The notes under the pieces: generated by a model
Database searches by the model: none
Seen by the model: only the letters and a program-made list of their open reading frames with translations
Told to the model about the DNA's origin: nothing
Made by a program: the position numbers and the translations under genes
Part shown: piece by piece, positions 24,870 to 34,681 of the stretch
How positions within the stretch are numbered: the stretch's first letter is position 1
Layout: every line of letters starts with the position of its first letter
From: Panacibacter ginsenosidivorans
GTDB lineage: Bacteria > Bacteroidota > Bacteroidia > Chitinophagales > Chitinophagaceae
Assembly (NCBI RefSeq): GCF_007971225.1
Contig: NZ_CP042435.1
Location: 2,855,501-2,919,500 of the forward strand
DNA: 64,000 bases
Direction: 5' to 3'

Positions 24870-26852
24870 TTAATCTATCTGTAGGATTGAATAAATATCC
24901 AGCCCGGGAATCACAATATCAAGTTTACCGTTCTTATAAGTATATTCAGGATTTATTTTTTCAGGCTGCAACACAATAGAAGAAGGTTTTGCAGGCCGAT
25001 TTACCACTACATGGAATGCTGGTATTTTCATTGGGTTATCATAAGCAGATTCGTTACCGCTCATGTTTATGAGATGAATAAATAAATGATTGTTTTTTGT
25101 AGTAACTACCTGTTCAACAGAAGGTGCATTTTTTATAGTAACAACAGGGTTGTTGTACATCTTTGCAAGAACAGTAGCAGTAAATTCTTTTACCATTGTT
25201 ACATGCTCATCTCCATATAAATTTTTTGGATCAAAATATATTAATCCAATCTTTCCTTTACCGATGTTATGAATTGTAGCGGCAGGATAATTTGCTGCTG
25301 AACCATTTTTTATATTTCCTACTACTTCTGCATTACCACTTTTAACAGATGCCGGTTGCAGATCTGTTTTAAATGCCGCAGATGAATCCAATGACAATTT
25401 AACATCTGCAGTTCTAAGAGGATTTCCTACAAGGGTAACATTACAAACAGATGCAAATTGCTTTACAGCATTAGCGCCTATTACCAAAAGGTTGCCACCA
25501 TTGTTTGCATAGTTAATAAGGCTTTTAATAACAGACGGACTTAGGCTGCTCCATAGTGGAACAACGATTGCAGGATAAGAAGACAACCTTTTGTCCAGGT
25601 CGTAGTACATGAGAACATCTGTGCTGTACTGAGCATCTGAAAGTATTTTAAATACCTGTCTGAAATAACCTAAACCTGTTTCAGCATATAAATGATCTGT
25701 GATCAAAACATTTTTCCATATCTCATCAGAAAAAAGCAAACCCACCTGTGGAACGATGTTCCCTTTAAAAGTGTATTCTTTTCTTTGTTTGCAAAAGCTA
25801 ATAATATCTGCCATTAATTTAAAATGTTCTGAAGGCAAAGAACCATCTCTTCTCTGCGGCCAATATGTTTGAAAACCGCCGCCTAAAGCAATTGTATTTG
25901 CTGCTTCCTGCGCCATTTGCCTGTATGATTTGGTAACCATTTTATTATTGCGGTTTACCTGTGACCATGTCATAAGGTCCCAAGGCTTTCCTTTTGCAGC
26001 CATACATCTGCCTTCAAAAGCTGCATCATATGGAGTGTTGCCGCGAATGTCTCCTGATAAAAAATCTACATTTACATCTACCTTTTCGGGCATGTAAGCA
26101 CTAAAGGCCCAGTTATTAATGATCTTAAAATCGGGCCTGTATTTATGAACAGTTTCTACATAGTGCGAGAAATATTTTATGTAGCATTCCCTGTTTAATT
26201 GTATCCAGTCTGCATAATGAGCGTCTCCCTGTTTTACAGGTATTTTAGTGTTTGCATATTTTGTTTTAAATGCATTTATTAAAGATGATGAATAATCTGT
26301 TTTTACAGCCCAGCAATCACCATCAATCCATGCACCATCAATTTTGTATTTTAATGCAAGTTCTTTTAGTTGAGGAATCATTATTTCATCACTGTAGTTG
26401 CTCAATGGTGAAATAACATTTTCTTTTGAGCTGTCGGAATTAGTTATGGCCCATGAAGGATTTTGTTTTAATGCACGTGCATCAAGCAATCCTGAGTAAT
26501 GTGCATATAAGCCTACATGATTTTGCTTTGTAGCATCACTCCATATTTTCATTAGATCATTGCTAATATTTGGAGCGGCATTTCCTACCGATGTTGGATA
26601 ACTGCTATAGCCTGGATGTCCTTTGCAATCTATCTGGATAAAATCAGGTTTAACAAGCTGCAAAAAAGAATCTGCCATGGCCTGCGTAAAAGACTTACCT
26701 ATATTGCTATCCGTTTCTTTCGCATGAAAATCAAAATGTACACCTGCAAAACGCTCTGCAGGTGCTTGCGCAAAGCTTACAGTGGATATAATGCTAAGCA
26801 AACAAAAGAGTAAGTTATATATCCGGTGTTTTTTTCTAAGGTTTTTTTTCAT
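24870..26852 (-). CDS. Secreted glycoside hydrolase-like protein in the exopolysaccharide locus
   Basis: 660 aa with a signal peptide ending near VSFAQ (about 25-29). Residues about 35-370 look like a TIM barrel: GVHFDFHAKETD, PDFIQIDCKGHPGYSS, LYAHYSGLLDARAL and KIDGAWIDGDCWAV, whose Asp residues are catalytic candidates. Residues about 380-510 resemble the Rossmann-like trimerisation domain of GH42-type enzymes (PAIVVPLWSSLSPSVIKSL, then GGNLLVIG). It would act in the periplasm or outside on a polysaccharide. Sitting within the synthesis operon, it may trim or release the polymer. The exact family is not certain; GH29- or GH42-related is possible. Confidence 0.65.
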   Translation of the reverse strand: MKKNLRKKHRIYNLLFCLLSIISTVSFAQAPAERFAGVHFDFHAKETDSNIGKSFTQAMADSFLQLVKPDFIQIDCKGHPGYSSYPTSVGNAAPNISNDLMKIWSDATKQNHVGLYAHYSGLLDARALKQNPSWAITNSDSSKENVISPLSNYSDEIMIPQLKELALKYKIDGAWIDGDCWAVKTDYSSSLINAFKTKYANTKIPVKQGDAHYADWIQLNRECYIKYFSHYVETVHKYRPDFKIINNWAFSAYMPEKVDVNVDFLSGDIRGNTPYDAAFEGRCMAAKGKPWDLMTWSQVNRNNKMVTKSYRQMAQEAANTIALGGGFQTYWPQRRDGSLPSEHFKLMADIISFCKQRKEYTFKGNIVPQVGLLFSDEIWKNVLITDHLYAETGLGYFRQVFKILSDAQYSTDVLMYYDLDKRLSSYPAIVVPLWSSLSPSVIKSLINYANNGGNLLVIGANAVKQFASVCNVTLVGNPLRTADVKLSLDSSAAFKTDLQPASVKSGNAEVVGNIKNGSAANYPAATIHNIGKGKIGLIYFDPKNLYGDEHVTMVKEFTATVLAKMYNNPVVTIKNAPSVEQVVTTKNNHLFIHLINMSGNESAYDNPMKIPAFHVVVNRPAKPSSIVLQPEKINPEYTYKNGKLDIVIPGLDIYSILQID

Positions 26853-26935
26853 TTTGCATTTTTTGAAAAAAGGAGCTGCACGAGTTATTTATTTTAGTTT
26901 CAGGAATGCCACATTTGCTCTGATACAAGCTACAT

Positions 26936-27001
26936 CACTCATGGCATAGTCCCTTGCGTCGCAATAACTTTATCTGTATATCAGTGGGCATCTTTGCGGG
27001 G
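26936..27001 (-). repeat. Dispersed repeat arm (GCGTCGC dyad)
   Basis: ATGGCATAGTCCCTTGCGTC then GCAATAACTTTATCTG and a GGGCATCTTTGCGGGG tail. It is of the same subtype as the left arm at 24691. Confidence 0.75.
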
Positions 27002-27055
27002 AATTTGCTAAAAAATAATTAACTCAAAACACTCTTTTTTTAAATACATTTTCGT

Positions 27056-28258
27056 TTATCCTATTTCCGGTACTTGTACATGAGCAGGAACCGATTCCCG
27101 CTTTTTTAAAATATTCAGGCATACAAGGGATACCATTACAATATTCATTCCAATAGAATTGGTGAGAAACGGATTTGTGAATGATTCTATATACACGAAT
27201 ATTGTTGCAAGTAAGAAAGGCCGGGCATAGATCTCGTTCGCAATGTTTGTACGTTTAATTTGCCAGTAAATAAATACTATATACCCCAGCAGAAAAAACC
27301 AAAAGAGCAGCCCAATTATACCTTGTTTGTGAAAAACTTCAAGATAATTAATCTCCATATGATTCTCCCTCACTTTCACGCCTTCTCCTAAACCGTGACC
27401 TACTATAAATGATACAGGCGTTGTACTCTGAATAACCTGGTCTATCTGGAGATACCTTACCTGGTCTGATTCATCTCTATTAAATGAAACCTGCTCGAAG
27501 GCACTGCTTAAAAAAACAAATCCCAAAACTCCAATTACAAGAATTAAAATACTGCACACTATATTTTTAAAAAAGAAATTAAAAATAATAGCAGTGGCAA
27601 ATAATGCTGCTATGAACCCCCTTGTAAAAGTTAGAATGAGCGCTATAAATATTATCAGTTGTAAAAATCTTTTTGTGAGCTTATTGTTAATGAGGCTCAC
27701 AAAATAAATTCCCACGCATAAGTATAAGAAGCCTTTGTACCAAAATGCTATGCCGCCCCTGCCCATAAACTCATCTGATTGCGTTAAGATTGCATAAACA
27801 GATAAAAAAGGAATTACTCCCGTGAGCATTAAAAGCCATAATAAAGTATAAGATATTGCCAGCAAAGCAGATGCAAAAATGAAAAGCTTTGTTATTAGTA
27901 TAACATCTCTTTTCCCTTTTATAAACAAGGGATAAAAGGGGAGTAGCAGAAAAAACGATTGCATGAAAAAGTTCTCGTACACTCTTGCATCATTCCCATA
28001 ATTTAAAAACCCCACTATAGTGCTAAACAAAAGAAGGACCAGGAAAACAAAGGTTATAGAAACTATCTCATAATCGAGTTTATTAATAAAAGAGTAAATA
28101 AATACGGTTATGACCAATGCAATAATGAAATCGATTTTTCGCAAGGTGATAAAGTCATACTTCAATAGCCCGCCTGATCCGCCGAGGCATAGCTCGAGAA
28201 AAAAGAAGACGAAAAAAATAAAGATCAGTGAACGCCTGTTTTCTGAATATAACAGCAT
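27056..28258 (-). CDS. Wzy-like O-antigen/exopolysaccharide polymerase or ligase
   Basis: 400 aa, about ten hydrophobic segments from residue 10 to 385. The periplasmic loop GRGGIAFWYKG and the late GHGLGEGVKVRENHMEINYL, with Arg/His-rich charge, resemble the Wzy_C/O-antigen-ligase pattern. In a Wzx/Wzy pathway it would join repeat units in the periplasm. Wzx (32125-33543), Wzz-like and Wza-like proteins are all in the same locus, so polymerase is the likeliest role, with ligase second. Repeats flank it on both sides (26936-27001 and 28318-28356). Confidence 0.8.
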   Translation of the reverse strand: MLLYSENRRSLIFIFFVFFFLELCLGGSGGLLKYDFITLRKIDFIIALVITVFIYSFINKLDYEIVSITFVFLVLLLFSTIVGFLNYGNDARVYENFFMQSFFLLLPFYPLFIKGKRDVILITKLFIFASALLAISYTLLWLLMLTGVIPFLSVYAILTQSDEFMGRGGIAFWYKGFLYLCVGIYFVSLINNKLTKRFLQLIIFIALILTFTRGFIAALFATAIIFNFFFKNIVCSILILVIGVLGFVFLSSAFEQVSFNRDESDQVRYLQIDQVIQSTTPVSFIVGHGLGEGVKVRENHMEINYLEVFHKQGIIGLLFWFFLLGYIVFIYWQIKRTNIANEIYARPFLLATIFVYIESFTNPFLTNSIGMNIVMVSLVCLNILKKRESVPAHVQVPEIG

Positions 28259-28317
28259 ATTTTATAAAGGAAGCAGATTTGTTTTGTTAGAATTGTTTTC
28301 CCTGCCGCATAATGTTA

Positions 28318-28356
28318 TGCTGTACAAGCGTGCGACGCAACAGATGATGCCAAGCA
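28318..28356 (+). repeat. Dispersed repeat arm (GCGACGC dyad)
   Basis: TGCTGTACAAGCGTGCGACG followed by CAACAGATGATGCCAAGC, between the Wzy-like and a GT2 gene. Confidence 0.8.
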
Positions 28357-28399
28357 TATTGAAGCTGACTATCAAAATACTCAGTACTGATAGATAATT

Positions 28400-29248
28400 T
28401 TAAAATGAAAATTTTATCTCTTTTAAAAAACTCAGTGTTTTGAACCTAAGCGAAAGATTTATAGCGCGTATAAACACGGTTGTAAATACATAACCTTTAC
28501 GGACACCTTTTTCTTTACTGAATGCGATTGCATTTTGGTTGAATATTTTAAACCTGTGCATGATCTTTTCGTAATCATCATATTCAACTCCGGAAAAGCC
28601 ATGAATACATTTTACATCTAAAAGCATCCCGCTGTTCTGTATGTGCTTTACACGCCTGAAAAAGGAAACATCACTAAAGTCTAAGGCCACAGCTTCATTA
28701 AATCCTCCTGCCGCATTAAAAAGAGAGAGGTCAATTATTGTTCCTGAATTTATTATTGCCAGTTTGCGGATATCCTGATATCCGGGTTCTACTTTTTCTT
28801 TAATAATACCTCTGTATGGAATATAAGTAGCTGGTGATATTATCTTGTCTTTAGAAAGTATTATTGGAAAATACAACCGGTCCATATTATTTACATCAAG
28901 TTTTCTTTGAGCAAAAAAATCAGTGAAAAAATTTTCCGGTAGCAATGTATCCTGATCAAGTAACAGTAGCCATTTTTTTTTTAGTTCATTTGCAAAAATA
29001 TACGCTGTATTATATGCCTTACTTACACCAGAGTTTTGCATGTCCTCCACCACCTTAATATGGACGTTTGAGTTTTCATAAATTGAAATATCTATTTTTA
29101 CATCAGGCGAATTATTATACAATAACAAACCAAGTACGCCATGCTGGAATTGTGCAGCTTTTAAAAGACTATTGAAAGTATGACAACTTTGCAAATCAGT
29201 TTTATATAAAACTATTACAGCATATAGATTATTTAATGTTTCGTGCAT
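28400..29248 (-). CDS. Family 2 glycosyltransferase, rhamnosyltransferase-like
   Basis: 282 aa GT-A. LYAVIVLYKTDLQSCHTFNS opens the fold, WLLLLDQDTLLPENF is the acidic metal site, GTIIDLSLFNAAGGFNEAVA and LDFSDVSFFRRV are the late blocks found in WbbL/RfbN-type rhamnosyltransferases. Its 5' end overlaps the stop region of the neighbouring GT2 gene by 20 bp, so translation is coupled. The sugar is inferred only from family resemblance and the nearby rml genes. Confidence 0.82.
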   Translation of the reverse strand: MHETLNNLYAVIVLYKTDLQSCHTFNSLLKAAQFQHGVLGLLLYNNSPDVKIDISIYENSNVHIKVVEDMQNSGVSKAYNTAYIFANELKKKWLLLLDQDTLLPENFFTDFFAQRKLDVNNMDRLYFPIILSKDKIISPATYIPYRGIIKEKVEPGYQDIRKLAIINSGTIIDLSLFNAAGGFNEAVALDFSDVSFFRRVKHIQNSGMLLDVKCIHGFSGVEYDDYEKIMHRFKIFNQNAIAFSKEKGVRKGYVFTTVFIRAINLSLRFKTLSFLKEIKFSF

Positions 29249-29921
29249 CCTGCAAAAAATAATAGATACTGGCTAAGAGCGAATATAATTTTCCAAAATT
29301 TTTTTTTACGACCCGTAATGATTCTTTTTTATTCTTTACAGCGCTAACACCACCTTCGAGCGCATAACTATAAAAGGATTTGTCTTTAATGAATGGTATA
29401 CCCGACTTATACAGACGCTGATTAAAATCGAAATCTGCATATACAGGATAATCTAATGAAAAAGGCGGTTGCGGATGAATGCTTTTTTTGATTAGCAGTG
29501 CCTGGTGATGAACAGTATTTCCAAGCTTTAACCTGAAATCAGTAACACTATTAAATAGTTTTTCACCAATCCATACACTGCCATAAATAATGTTATGATC
29601 TATGTTTTTTGACAGATCCGGCAGTTGAAGGATTTTATCACCACTTCCTAAAAAAATAATATAACTATCATGGTCTGCTTGTGCCCAGCCTTTATTCATT
29701 GCATCATAAATTCCTTTGTCCGGCTCACTGATCCAATAATAGATTTGTTGCTGATATTTTTTAATAATATCAGTTGTGCCATCTGAAGAACCGCCATCGA
29801 TAATTATGATCTTCCTGTTTTCATAATTAAGATGCAGGGTTGATTGTATAGTATTTTCAATAGAAGCAGCTCCGTTATATACAACTATAATTACTGTTAA
29901 CAGGGGCAAGTTTCCATCCAT
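29229..29921 (-). CDS. Family 2 glycosyltransferase
   Basis: 230 aa GT-A. LLTVIIVVYNGAASIENTIQ, IIIDGGSSDGTTDII, PDKGIYDAMNKGWAQ and YIIFLGSGDKIL give the whole nucleotide-sugar core. The DxD position reads SGD, as in several O-antigen transferases of this kind. It is similar to the GT2 at 23081-23827. It starts 3 bp after the GT4 gene and overlaps the next GT2 by 20 bp. It has no transmembrane segment and is probably cytoplasmic or peripheral. Confidence 0.84.
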   Translation of the reverse strand: MDGNLPLLTVIIVVYNGAASIENTIQSTLHLNYENRKIIIIDGGSSDGTTDIIKKYQQQIYYWISEPDKGIYDAMNKGWAQADHDSYIIFLGSGDKILQLPDLSKNIDHNIIYGSVWIGEKLFNSVTDFRLKLGNTVHHQALLIKKSIHPQPPFSLDYPVYADFDFNQRLYKSGIPFIKDKSFYSYALEGGVSAVKNKKESLRVVKKNFGKLYSLLASIYYFLQDARNIK

Positions 29922-29924
29922 CTG

Positions 29925-31088
29925 TTAGTCAAATTTTATGGCTTCATATATTTCACAAATGCTATCCGTATATTGTTCAATCGTAAACTTTTCTTTCACT
30001 GTATTTAAAGCATTTTTCTTTATCTCGGCAAGGTATTTATTATTGTATGAAGACTCCATTTTTTCGTAAAGATCATTTACTGTTCCATTATATAGTAATC
30101 CGTTATAATTGTGCTCAATTATTTCTGCTGTACCAGCATTATTATACCCGATCACCGGTACATTATAACTCATCGCTTCAATTGTAACCCTGCCTAATCC
30201 TTCATTCTTTGAACACATCAATAGTATATCTATGTTGTTATAGAATTTTTCTGTGTCAGTAACATATCCATAGAAGATCACTTTTTTTTCTAGGTTATAG
30301 GCTGCAATTCTTTCTTGTAAAAGATCAATAAATTTCTCATTGCCTGCTCCTGCAATTGCCAGTGTTGAATTTTTATTTTTTCTATTAAAGAGATAAAATG
30401 CTTCTATTACATCAAGGTGTCCTTTTTCTTTACTTATTAATCCTATAATTCCAAAGACAAAATCAGTATCTTTTTTAGATCGTGCATGTGACCTTTCAGT
30501 ACTTAGTTCAGATTGAAAAATAACACCATTATAGATAACTTTCTTTAAAGAGACTTTGCATTCTGAAAGCCTTTCGTTATAAACTGATCTGCTTATAGCA
30601 ATAACAGCTTTAGATTTATTAAGCCAGTATTTAAAATAGCTCTCACCAAAATTGTATTGAAAATTATAATCTGCCAAGCCGAATTCACGAATATGCCATA
30701 CATGCGGCACTTTTAACCAATAAGAAAAATACGCCCCAATTAAAGCAGGAGAAGCATTCGTATGAATAAGAGATCTTTTATTTCCTTTTATTTTATTTCC
30801 AAATTTTAAAACGAGATACCAATTGTAGAGTAGTTTTGCCATCATCTTAAAAAAAGGTGGCCTACTGTCAGCTTCATGTATTTCGTTTACAAAAGGAATT
30901 ATTTTATATGGAACATTTCTATCGGCTAAAGCTTCTGTTATTTTTCCTTTAGCAGGTGATATTACCAAAAGATCCGTTATTCGTTTTTTTGTAAGCCCAT
31001 CAATAAGGTTAAGCAATGATTTGTTTGCTCCATATAATTCAGTGTAATGTGTAATATAAATAATCCTGAATTTTTGCAAGTCGTTCAT
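29925..31088 (-). CDS. Family 4 glycosyltransferase
   Basis: 387 aa GT-B. IIYITHYTELYGANKSLLNL is the N-terminal acceptor loop. FGIIGLISKEKGHLDVIEAF, LLMCSKNEGLGRVTIEAMSY and VIGYNNAGTAEIIEHNYNG form the donor site with the two GT4 glutamates. It lies 9 bp after the FkbM-type gene and 3 bp before a GT2 gene, so it is firmly in the operon. The sugar and linkage cannot be read from sequence. Confidence 0.87.
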   Translation of the reverse strand: MNDLQKFRIIYITHYTELYGANKSLLNLIDGLTKKRITDLLVISPAKGKITEALADRNVPYKIIPFVNEIHEADSRPPFFKMMAKLLYNWYLVLKFGNKIKGNKRSLIHTNASPALIGAYFSYWLKVPHVWHIREFGLADYNFQYNFGESYFKYWLNKSKAVIAISRSVYNERLSECKVSLKKVIYNGVIFQSELSTERSHARSKKDTDFVFGIIGLISKEKGHLDVIEAFYLFNRKNKNSTLAIAGAGNEKFIDLLQERIAAYNLEKKVIFYGYVTDTEKFYNNIDILLMCSKNEGLGRVTIEAMSYNVPVIGYNNAGTAEIIEHNYNGLLYNGTVNDLYEKMESSYNNKYLAEIKKNALNTVKEKFTIEQYTDSICEIYEAIKFD

Positions 31089-31097
31089 GAATATATT

Positions 31098-31985
31098 TTA
31101 GTTACCTGCAGCTTTGTTTAAAGGAGGATAACAGATAACATCAAGCTGACTATTTTTATAGTTTTTCGTTATATCAACAGGTTGTTTATTCGCAGCATTT
31201 ACAAAACTGTACTGATAATTATTTTTTAAAAAACTCAAAACCTCATACGGCGAAGTATTGTTTTCCCGCAATAACGGTTCATTGATTTCAATAAATATTA
31301 CAGGTCTGTGTTTTTTTAAAAGATTTCCTGCTCCTTTTAAAACATGCAGCTCAAAACCTTCTACATCAATTTTGATAAGGTCAATGCTTTCCAAACTTTC
31401 TAATTTTTTGTCAAGCGTAGTTACATTAACCTGTACTAATTTTTCATTGCTTTCTTTTCCATCAACGATCCTGTTTTGGCCACTATTGCTGTCGAGGACT
31501 ACAGACATATAAAAAGAACTTTCTGATTCACCACAACCAAAATTAAATACCTGCGTGTTTTCAAGTTTACTTCTTTTAATATTGTCAATACAGCGCTTAT
31601 AGGTATCCGGAAATGGTTCAAAGCCGTAAATAAAGCCATCATTTTTCTTAATAATGCTGGCAATGTTCATCAGGACCCAACCATTGTTTGTGCCGATATC
31701 AATTACTGTTTTTGCATTTTCCGCTAATTTATAAAGTGCATCTCTTTCTATCTCTTTAATTCCCCAATATGCTTTCCAATCATTATAATCATACAGGTTG
31801 GCATATAATCTTAATGATCCTTTTTTTGCTATCCTGTATGTGGGATTGGTGTATGCGTTTGGTGGTGGTATAAAAGACACCAACAGGCTGTTTGAATACC
31901 TGCCCCTCATAATAATCTGCAGTATCTTTTCCAGGATACTAATCTTAAATAGCGGATAAATAATTTTCCTGATGTTTAACTTCAT
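31098..31985 (-). CDS. FkbM family methyltransferase
   Basis: 295 aa. The SAM-binding motif is KTVIDIGTNNGWVLMNIAS (about 93-111), FIYGFEPFPDTYKRCIDNI follows, and SIDLIKIDVEGFELHVLKGA with RPVIFIEINEP is the FkbM signature. In polysaccharide loci such enzymes usually O-methylate a sugar of the repeat unit, so a methylated residue in this polymer is likely. The N-terminal 40 residues are basic and hydrophobic. A GTGACAC-type repeat lies in the 139-bp gap upstream. Confidence 0.88.
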   Translation of the reverse strand: MKLNIRKIIYPLFKISILEKILQIIMRGRYSNSLLVSFIPPPNAYTNPTYRIAKKGSLRLYANLYDYNDWKAYWGIKEIERDALYKLAENAKTVIDIGTNNGWVLMNIASIIKKNDGFIYGFEPFPDTYKRCIDNIKRSKLENTQVFNFGCGESESSFYMSVVLDSNSGQNRIVDGKESNEKLVQVNVTTLDKKLESLESIDLIKIDVEGFELHVLKGAGNLLKKHRPVIFIEINEPLLRENNTSPYEVLSFLKNNYQYSFVNAANKQPVDITKNYKNSQLDVICYPPLNKAAGN

Positions 31986-32023
31986 GAAATTTGTTTACAG
32001 TTTATTTTGCTGCTATAAAATAT

Positions 32024-32062
32024 GCAGCACAAGTGAGTGACACAACAAACGATGCCATAATA
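32024..32062 (+). repeat. Dispersed repeat arm (GTGACAC dyad)
   Basis: GCAGCACAAGTGAGTGACAC followed by AACAAACGATGCCATAA, between the flippase and FkbM genes. Confidence 0.8.
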
Positions 32063-32124
32063 TTACAAAGCAGGTATCAAAAAAAATATCCACCTGATAA
32101 AATCGAAAGAATGTTCTGTGAAAA

Positions 32125-33543
32125 TTAAGTTTTTGAAAGGCCTGGTAAAAATCTTTTTGAAACTATTGCCAGTCCACTTCTCGCATCCCAGAGTATTATT
32201 ATTGTCCACAAAATAAGACCGCACAAAACAATTGGAAAAACGGAATAATAAATACCTGACCAGATAAATGCCGACAGAAATAATTTTGGCAGCCAAAAAC
32301 GGAGCGCATTTCTACCGCTGCGTAATTTATAATTAAACAAATAAAAAATGTAAAGCGGCAGCACCAGCAATATATATGATAAAGAATAAAAAGCTGCTAT
32401 CGATGTTAGAGAAATAGTTGCACCAATAATAATTCCTGTAACCATAAAAGCAGAATTGATCCATCCTAAAAACATCAGATCTTTTTCAAATTTTAAAATA
32501 ACAAGGATACTGGCTTGTGTAGAAGTCAGGGTTTGTGTAAGTACCAGTAATCCAAAATAAGGTAACAGTTTTGCTACTGCAATCCAGTTTGGCCCCCATA
32601 AAATCATAACGAGCTTGTCAGGAAAAAGTAATAAAATAATTGCGACAGGCAAGTTTAATATGGATATTATTTTTAAAATAAAATAGTATTCCTGCTCCAT
32701 ATCGCCACCCGCCTCTTTATGCTTTATAAAACTTGGCAAAAGAACAGTAGAAAATATACCGGTGATAAGATTTAGTGGTATCTGCAGCATCATATACGCC
32801 CTGTTATAAATGCCCAGCTCTGCAGTGCCATAATATTTTCCTACGATAAGGTTATCAGCATTGCGTGCCCAATAATTAATCATATTAAAACCAATAAGAC
32901 TCCCAATAAGTCTTTTAGCCAGTAGGAATGATTTCTTTACTACGCTCAATTTTGTCTTCTTAAAAATTGCAGAAGAGTTGCTGTACAAAAGAATTCCAGA
33001 TATTACAGCAGTTACATATTGTGACCAGATAAGTGACCAAAATTTAAACCCTGTAAATGCCATAACTATGGTACTGATCGTACCAATTAATGTGCTGATA
33101 AATACAGCACGCCCTGCAGCTCCAAAGCGCAGTTCCTTTTGTAACACTGCAATAGGAACAATGGAAAAGGATTTTATAATAAAAAGAAAGGCAATGGCAA
33201 TACCAGGTAAAATAATGTCTCTGTTATCATAAAATAAAGCAATGGGATAAATAAGTAATATAGAAATTACGGTTAAACATGCCCCGATAATTATTGAAAG
33301 ATAATGCAGCCCCCTGTAATAAGTTTCTTTAAACGGAGATCGGATTACAGCCATTGAAATACCACTATCTGAAAAAATTGTAATAAACCCTGAGAACACA
33401 GCAATAAGACCCACTAACCCAAAATCTTTCGGACTTAATAATCTCGAAGTAATAAAACTGGCCAGGAAAGTTACCAGTTGTGCCAGGTAAGTAAATCCGC
33501 CTGAAACAAACAGATTCCTGAGAAATGTTTTTTTAAAAGACAT
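32125..33543 (-). CDS. Wzx-type lipopolysaccharide/exopolysaccharide flippase
   Basis: 472 aa with about twelve to fourteen hydrophobic segments. The beginning GGFTYLAQLVTFLASFITSR, then LLSPKDFGLVGLIAVFSGF, is the polysacc_synt (MOP superfamily) N-terminus, and NMINYWARNADNLIVGKYYG is the conserved middle block of WzxC/TuaB-like flippases. It moves the undecaprenyl-linked repeat unit across the inner membrane. It lies 31 bp after the Wzz-like gene. Confident for the family. Confidence 0.9.
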   Translation of the reverse strand: MSFKKTFLRNLFVSGGFTYLAQLVTFLASFITSRLLSPKDFGLVGLIAVFSGFITIFSDSGISMAVIRSPFKETYYRGLHYLSIIIGACLTVISILLIYPIALFYDNRDIILPGIAIAFLFIIKSFSIVPIAVLQKELRFGAAGRAVFISTLIGTISTIVMAFTGFKFWSLIWSQYVTAVISGILLYSNSSAIFKKTKLSVVKKSFLLAKRLIGSLIGFNMINYWARNADNLIVGKYYGTAELGIYNRAYMMLQIPLNLITGIFSTVLLPSFIKHKEAGGDMEQEYYFILKIISILNLPVAIILLLFPDKLVMILWGPNWIAVAKLLPYFGLLVLTQTLTSTQASILVILKFEKDLMFLGWINSAFMVTGIIIGATISLTSIAAFYSLSYILLVLPLYIFYLFNYKLRSGRNALRFWLPKLFLSAFIWSGIYYSVFPIVLCGLILWTIIILWDARSGLAIVSKRFLPGLSKT

Positions 33544-33574
33544 GATGGGTTTTAATATAGTAAGCAGTACTATT

Positions 33575-34612
33575 CTAAACTGAAGTAAGTGCTTTCCTGA
33601 GAATAAGATAAATCATCATTAAGAAAGCTCCGATAAAACCACCAATAATTAGGTATAATAACTTGCTTGGCTTTTCTATTAATAATGGCAGCGAAGGTTG
33701 ATCTATAATCTGATACAGAGGTGTTTCTTTTAATAATGTTATTTTGGCGATTTCCAGATTTTTTAAAACCTCACCATAAGCTTCTCCAAGTGCTGCAGCT
33801 CTTACTTGGCTTTGCTGTGCACCTGAACGCTGTACCTGGTAAGCAGGGTTTAAGTTAAATGTCTGATCAGTTTGTGCACCCGTTGTAACAATAACGTCAC
33901 CCAATAAATGTCTTAGGCTGTCTGCTTCGTTTTGAAGCATATCAAGGTTGCGTTTTGCTGTACTTGTTTTTGTATCTATATAAAAAGAAGAAGTAGCATC
34001 AACAAGATAATTAGTAAAATAGAACGCGAACAACTCATTTTTAGATGTTGTTTTTACTTCATAAATATTTTTGTCCTTGTCTGGTTTCGAAACATCCAGC
34101 ATTTTATCCTGTATTACTTTACATACTTCTCTAAAAAGACTATCCTGTATGGGAGTCATTTTTGATGCAGCATCAGGAAAAGGATACATATTTTTTGTAC
34201 GGTCAGTCTCATCCCATTTCTTATCCAGCTTAAGATTCTGTGTTATGGTATTTAATAAAGTAGTTTTATTGTCGGGCTTTTTTAACAACACTTCCTGAAC
34301 CATTTTTTTTGACCCCATCAGTGTAATAATATTATCGCCGGAAAATGCATCGGAACCATTACTGCCAAGATCTAAACCAAACTGAGTAGCAAAACCCATA
34401 AGCCCACCAGCAGGAGATGAATTATTAGACAAAACAAAACTCACTGTTGCGCTGTAAACAGGCGATATAACATAAGCTGTAATAACACCAATGCCGGCTG
34501 CAACTGCTGCTACAATACTTATTATAAGCCATTTTGAAAAAAGGAACTTAAAAGATTCTTTTATCTTATGAACAAATTCTTTAAGGGTTATTTCTTTTTC
34601 CGAAGCCTCCAT
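33575..34612 (-). CDS. Wzz-like chain-length determinant protein
   Basis: 345 aa. One membrane helix near residues 25-50 (WLIISIVAAVAAGIGVITAY), a periplasmic part with a predicted coiled coil (about 205-285), and a second helix near 310-340 (LLYLIIGGFIGAFLMMIYLI). ISPVYSATVSFVLSNN is the Wzz family start. There is no Walker-type tyrosine-kinase domain after the second helix, so it is the Wzz form and not a Wzc. It would set polymer length together with Wzy. A paired repeat lies between it and the exporter gene. Confidence 0.87.
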   Translation of the reverse strand: MEASEKEITLKEFVHKIKESFKFLFSKWLIISIVAAVAAGIGVITAYVISPVYSATVSFVLSNNSSPAGGLMGFATQFGLDLGSNGSDAFSGDNIITLMGSKKMVQEVLLKKPDNKTTLLNTITQNLKLDKKWDETDRTKNMYPFPDAASKMTPIQDSLFREVCKVIQDKMLDVSKPDKDKNIYEVKTTSKNELFAFYFTNYLVDATSSFYIDTKTSTAKRNLDMLQNEADSLRHLLGDVIVTTGAQTDQTFNLNPAYQVQRSGAQQSQVRAAALGEAYGEVLKNLEIAKITLLKETPLYQIIDQPSLPLLIEKPSKLLYLIIGGFIGAFLMMIYLILRKALTSV

Positions 34613-34681
34613 GGCGTTATAATTTATATTGATAACAATTAGAAGTTAGTAAAGAATTTTTATGAGTCCTGCTAAAGATAT

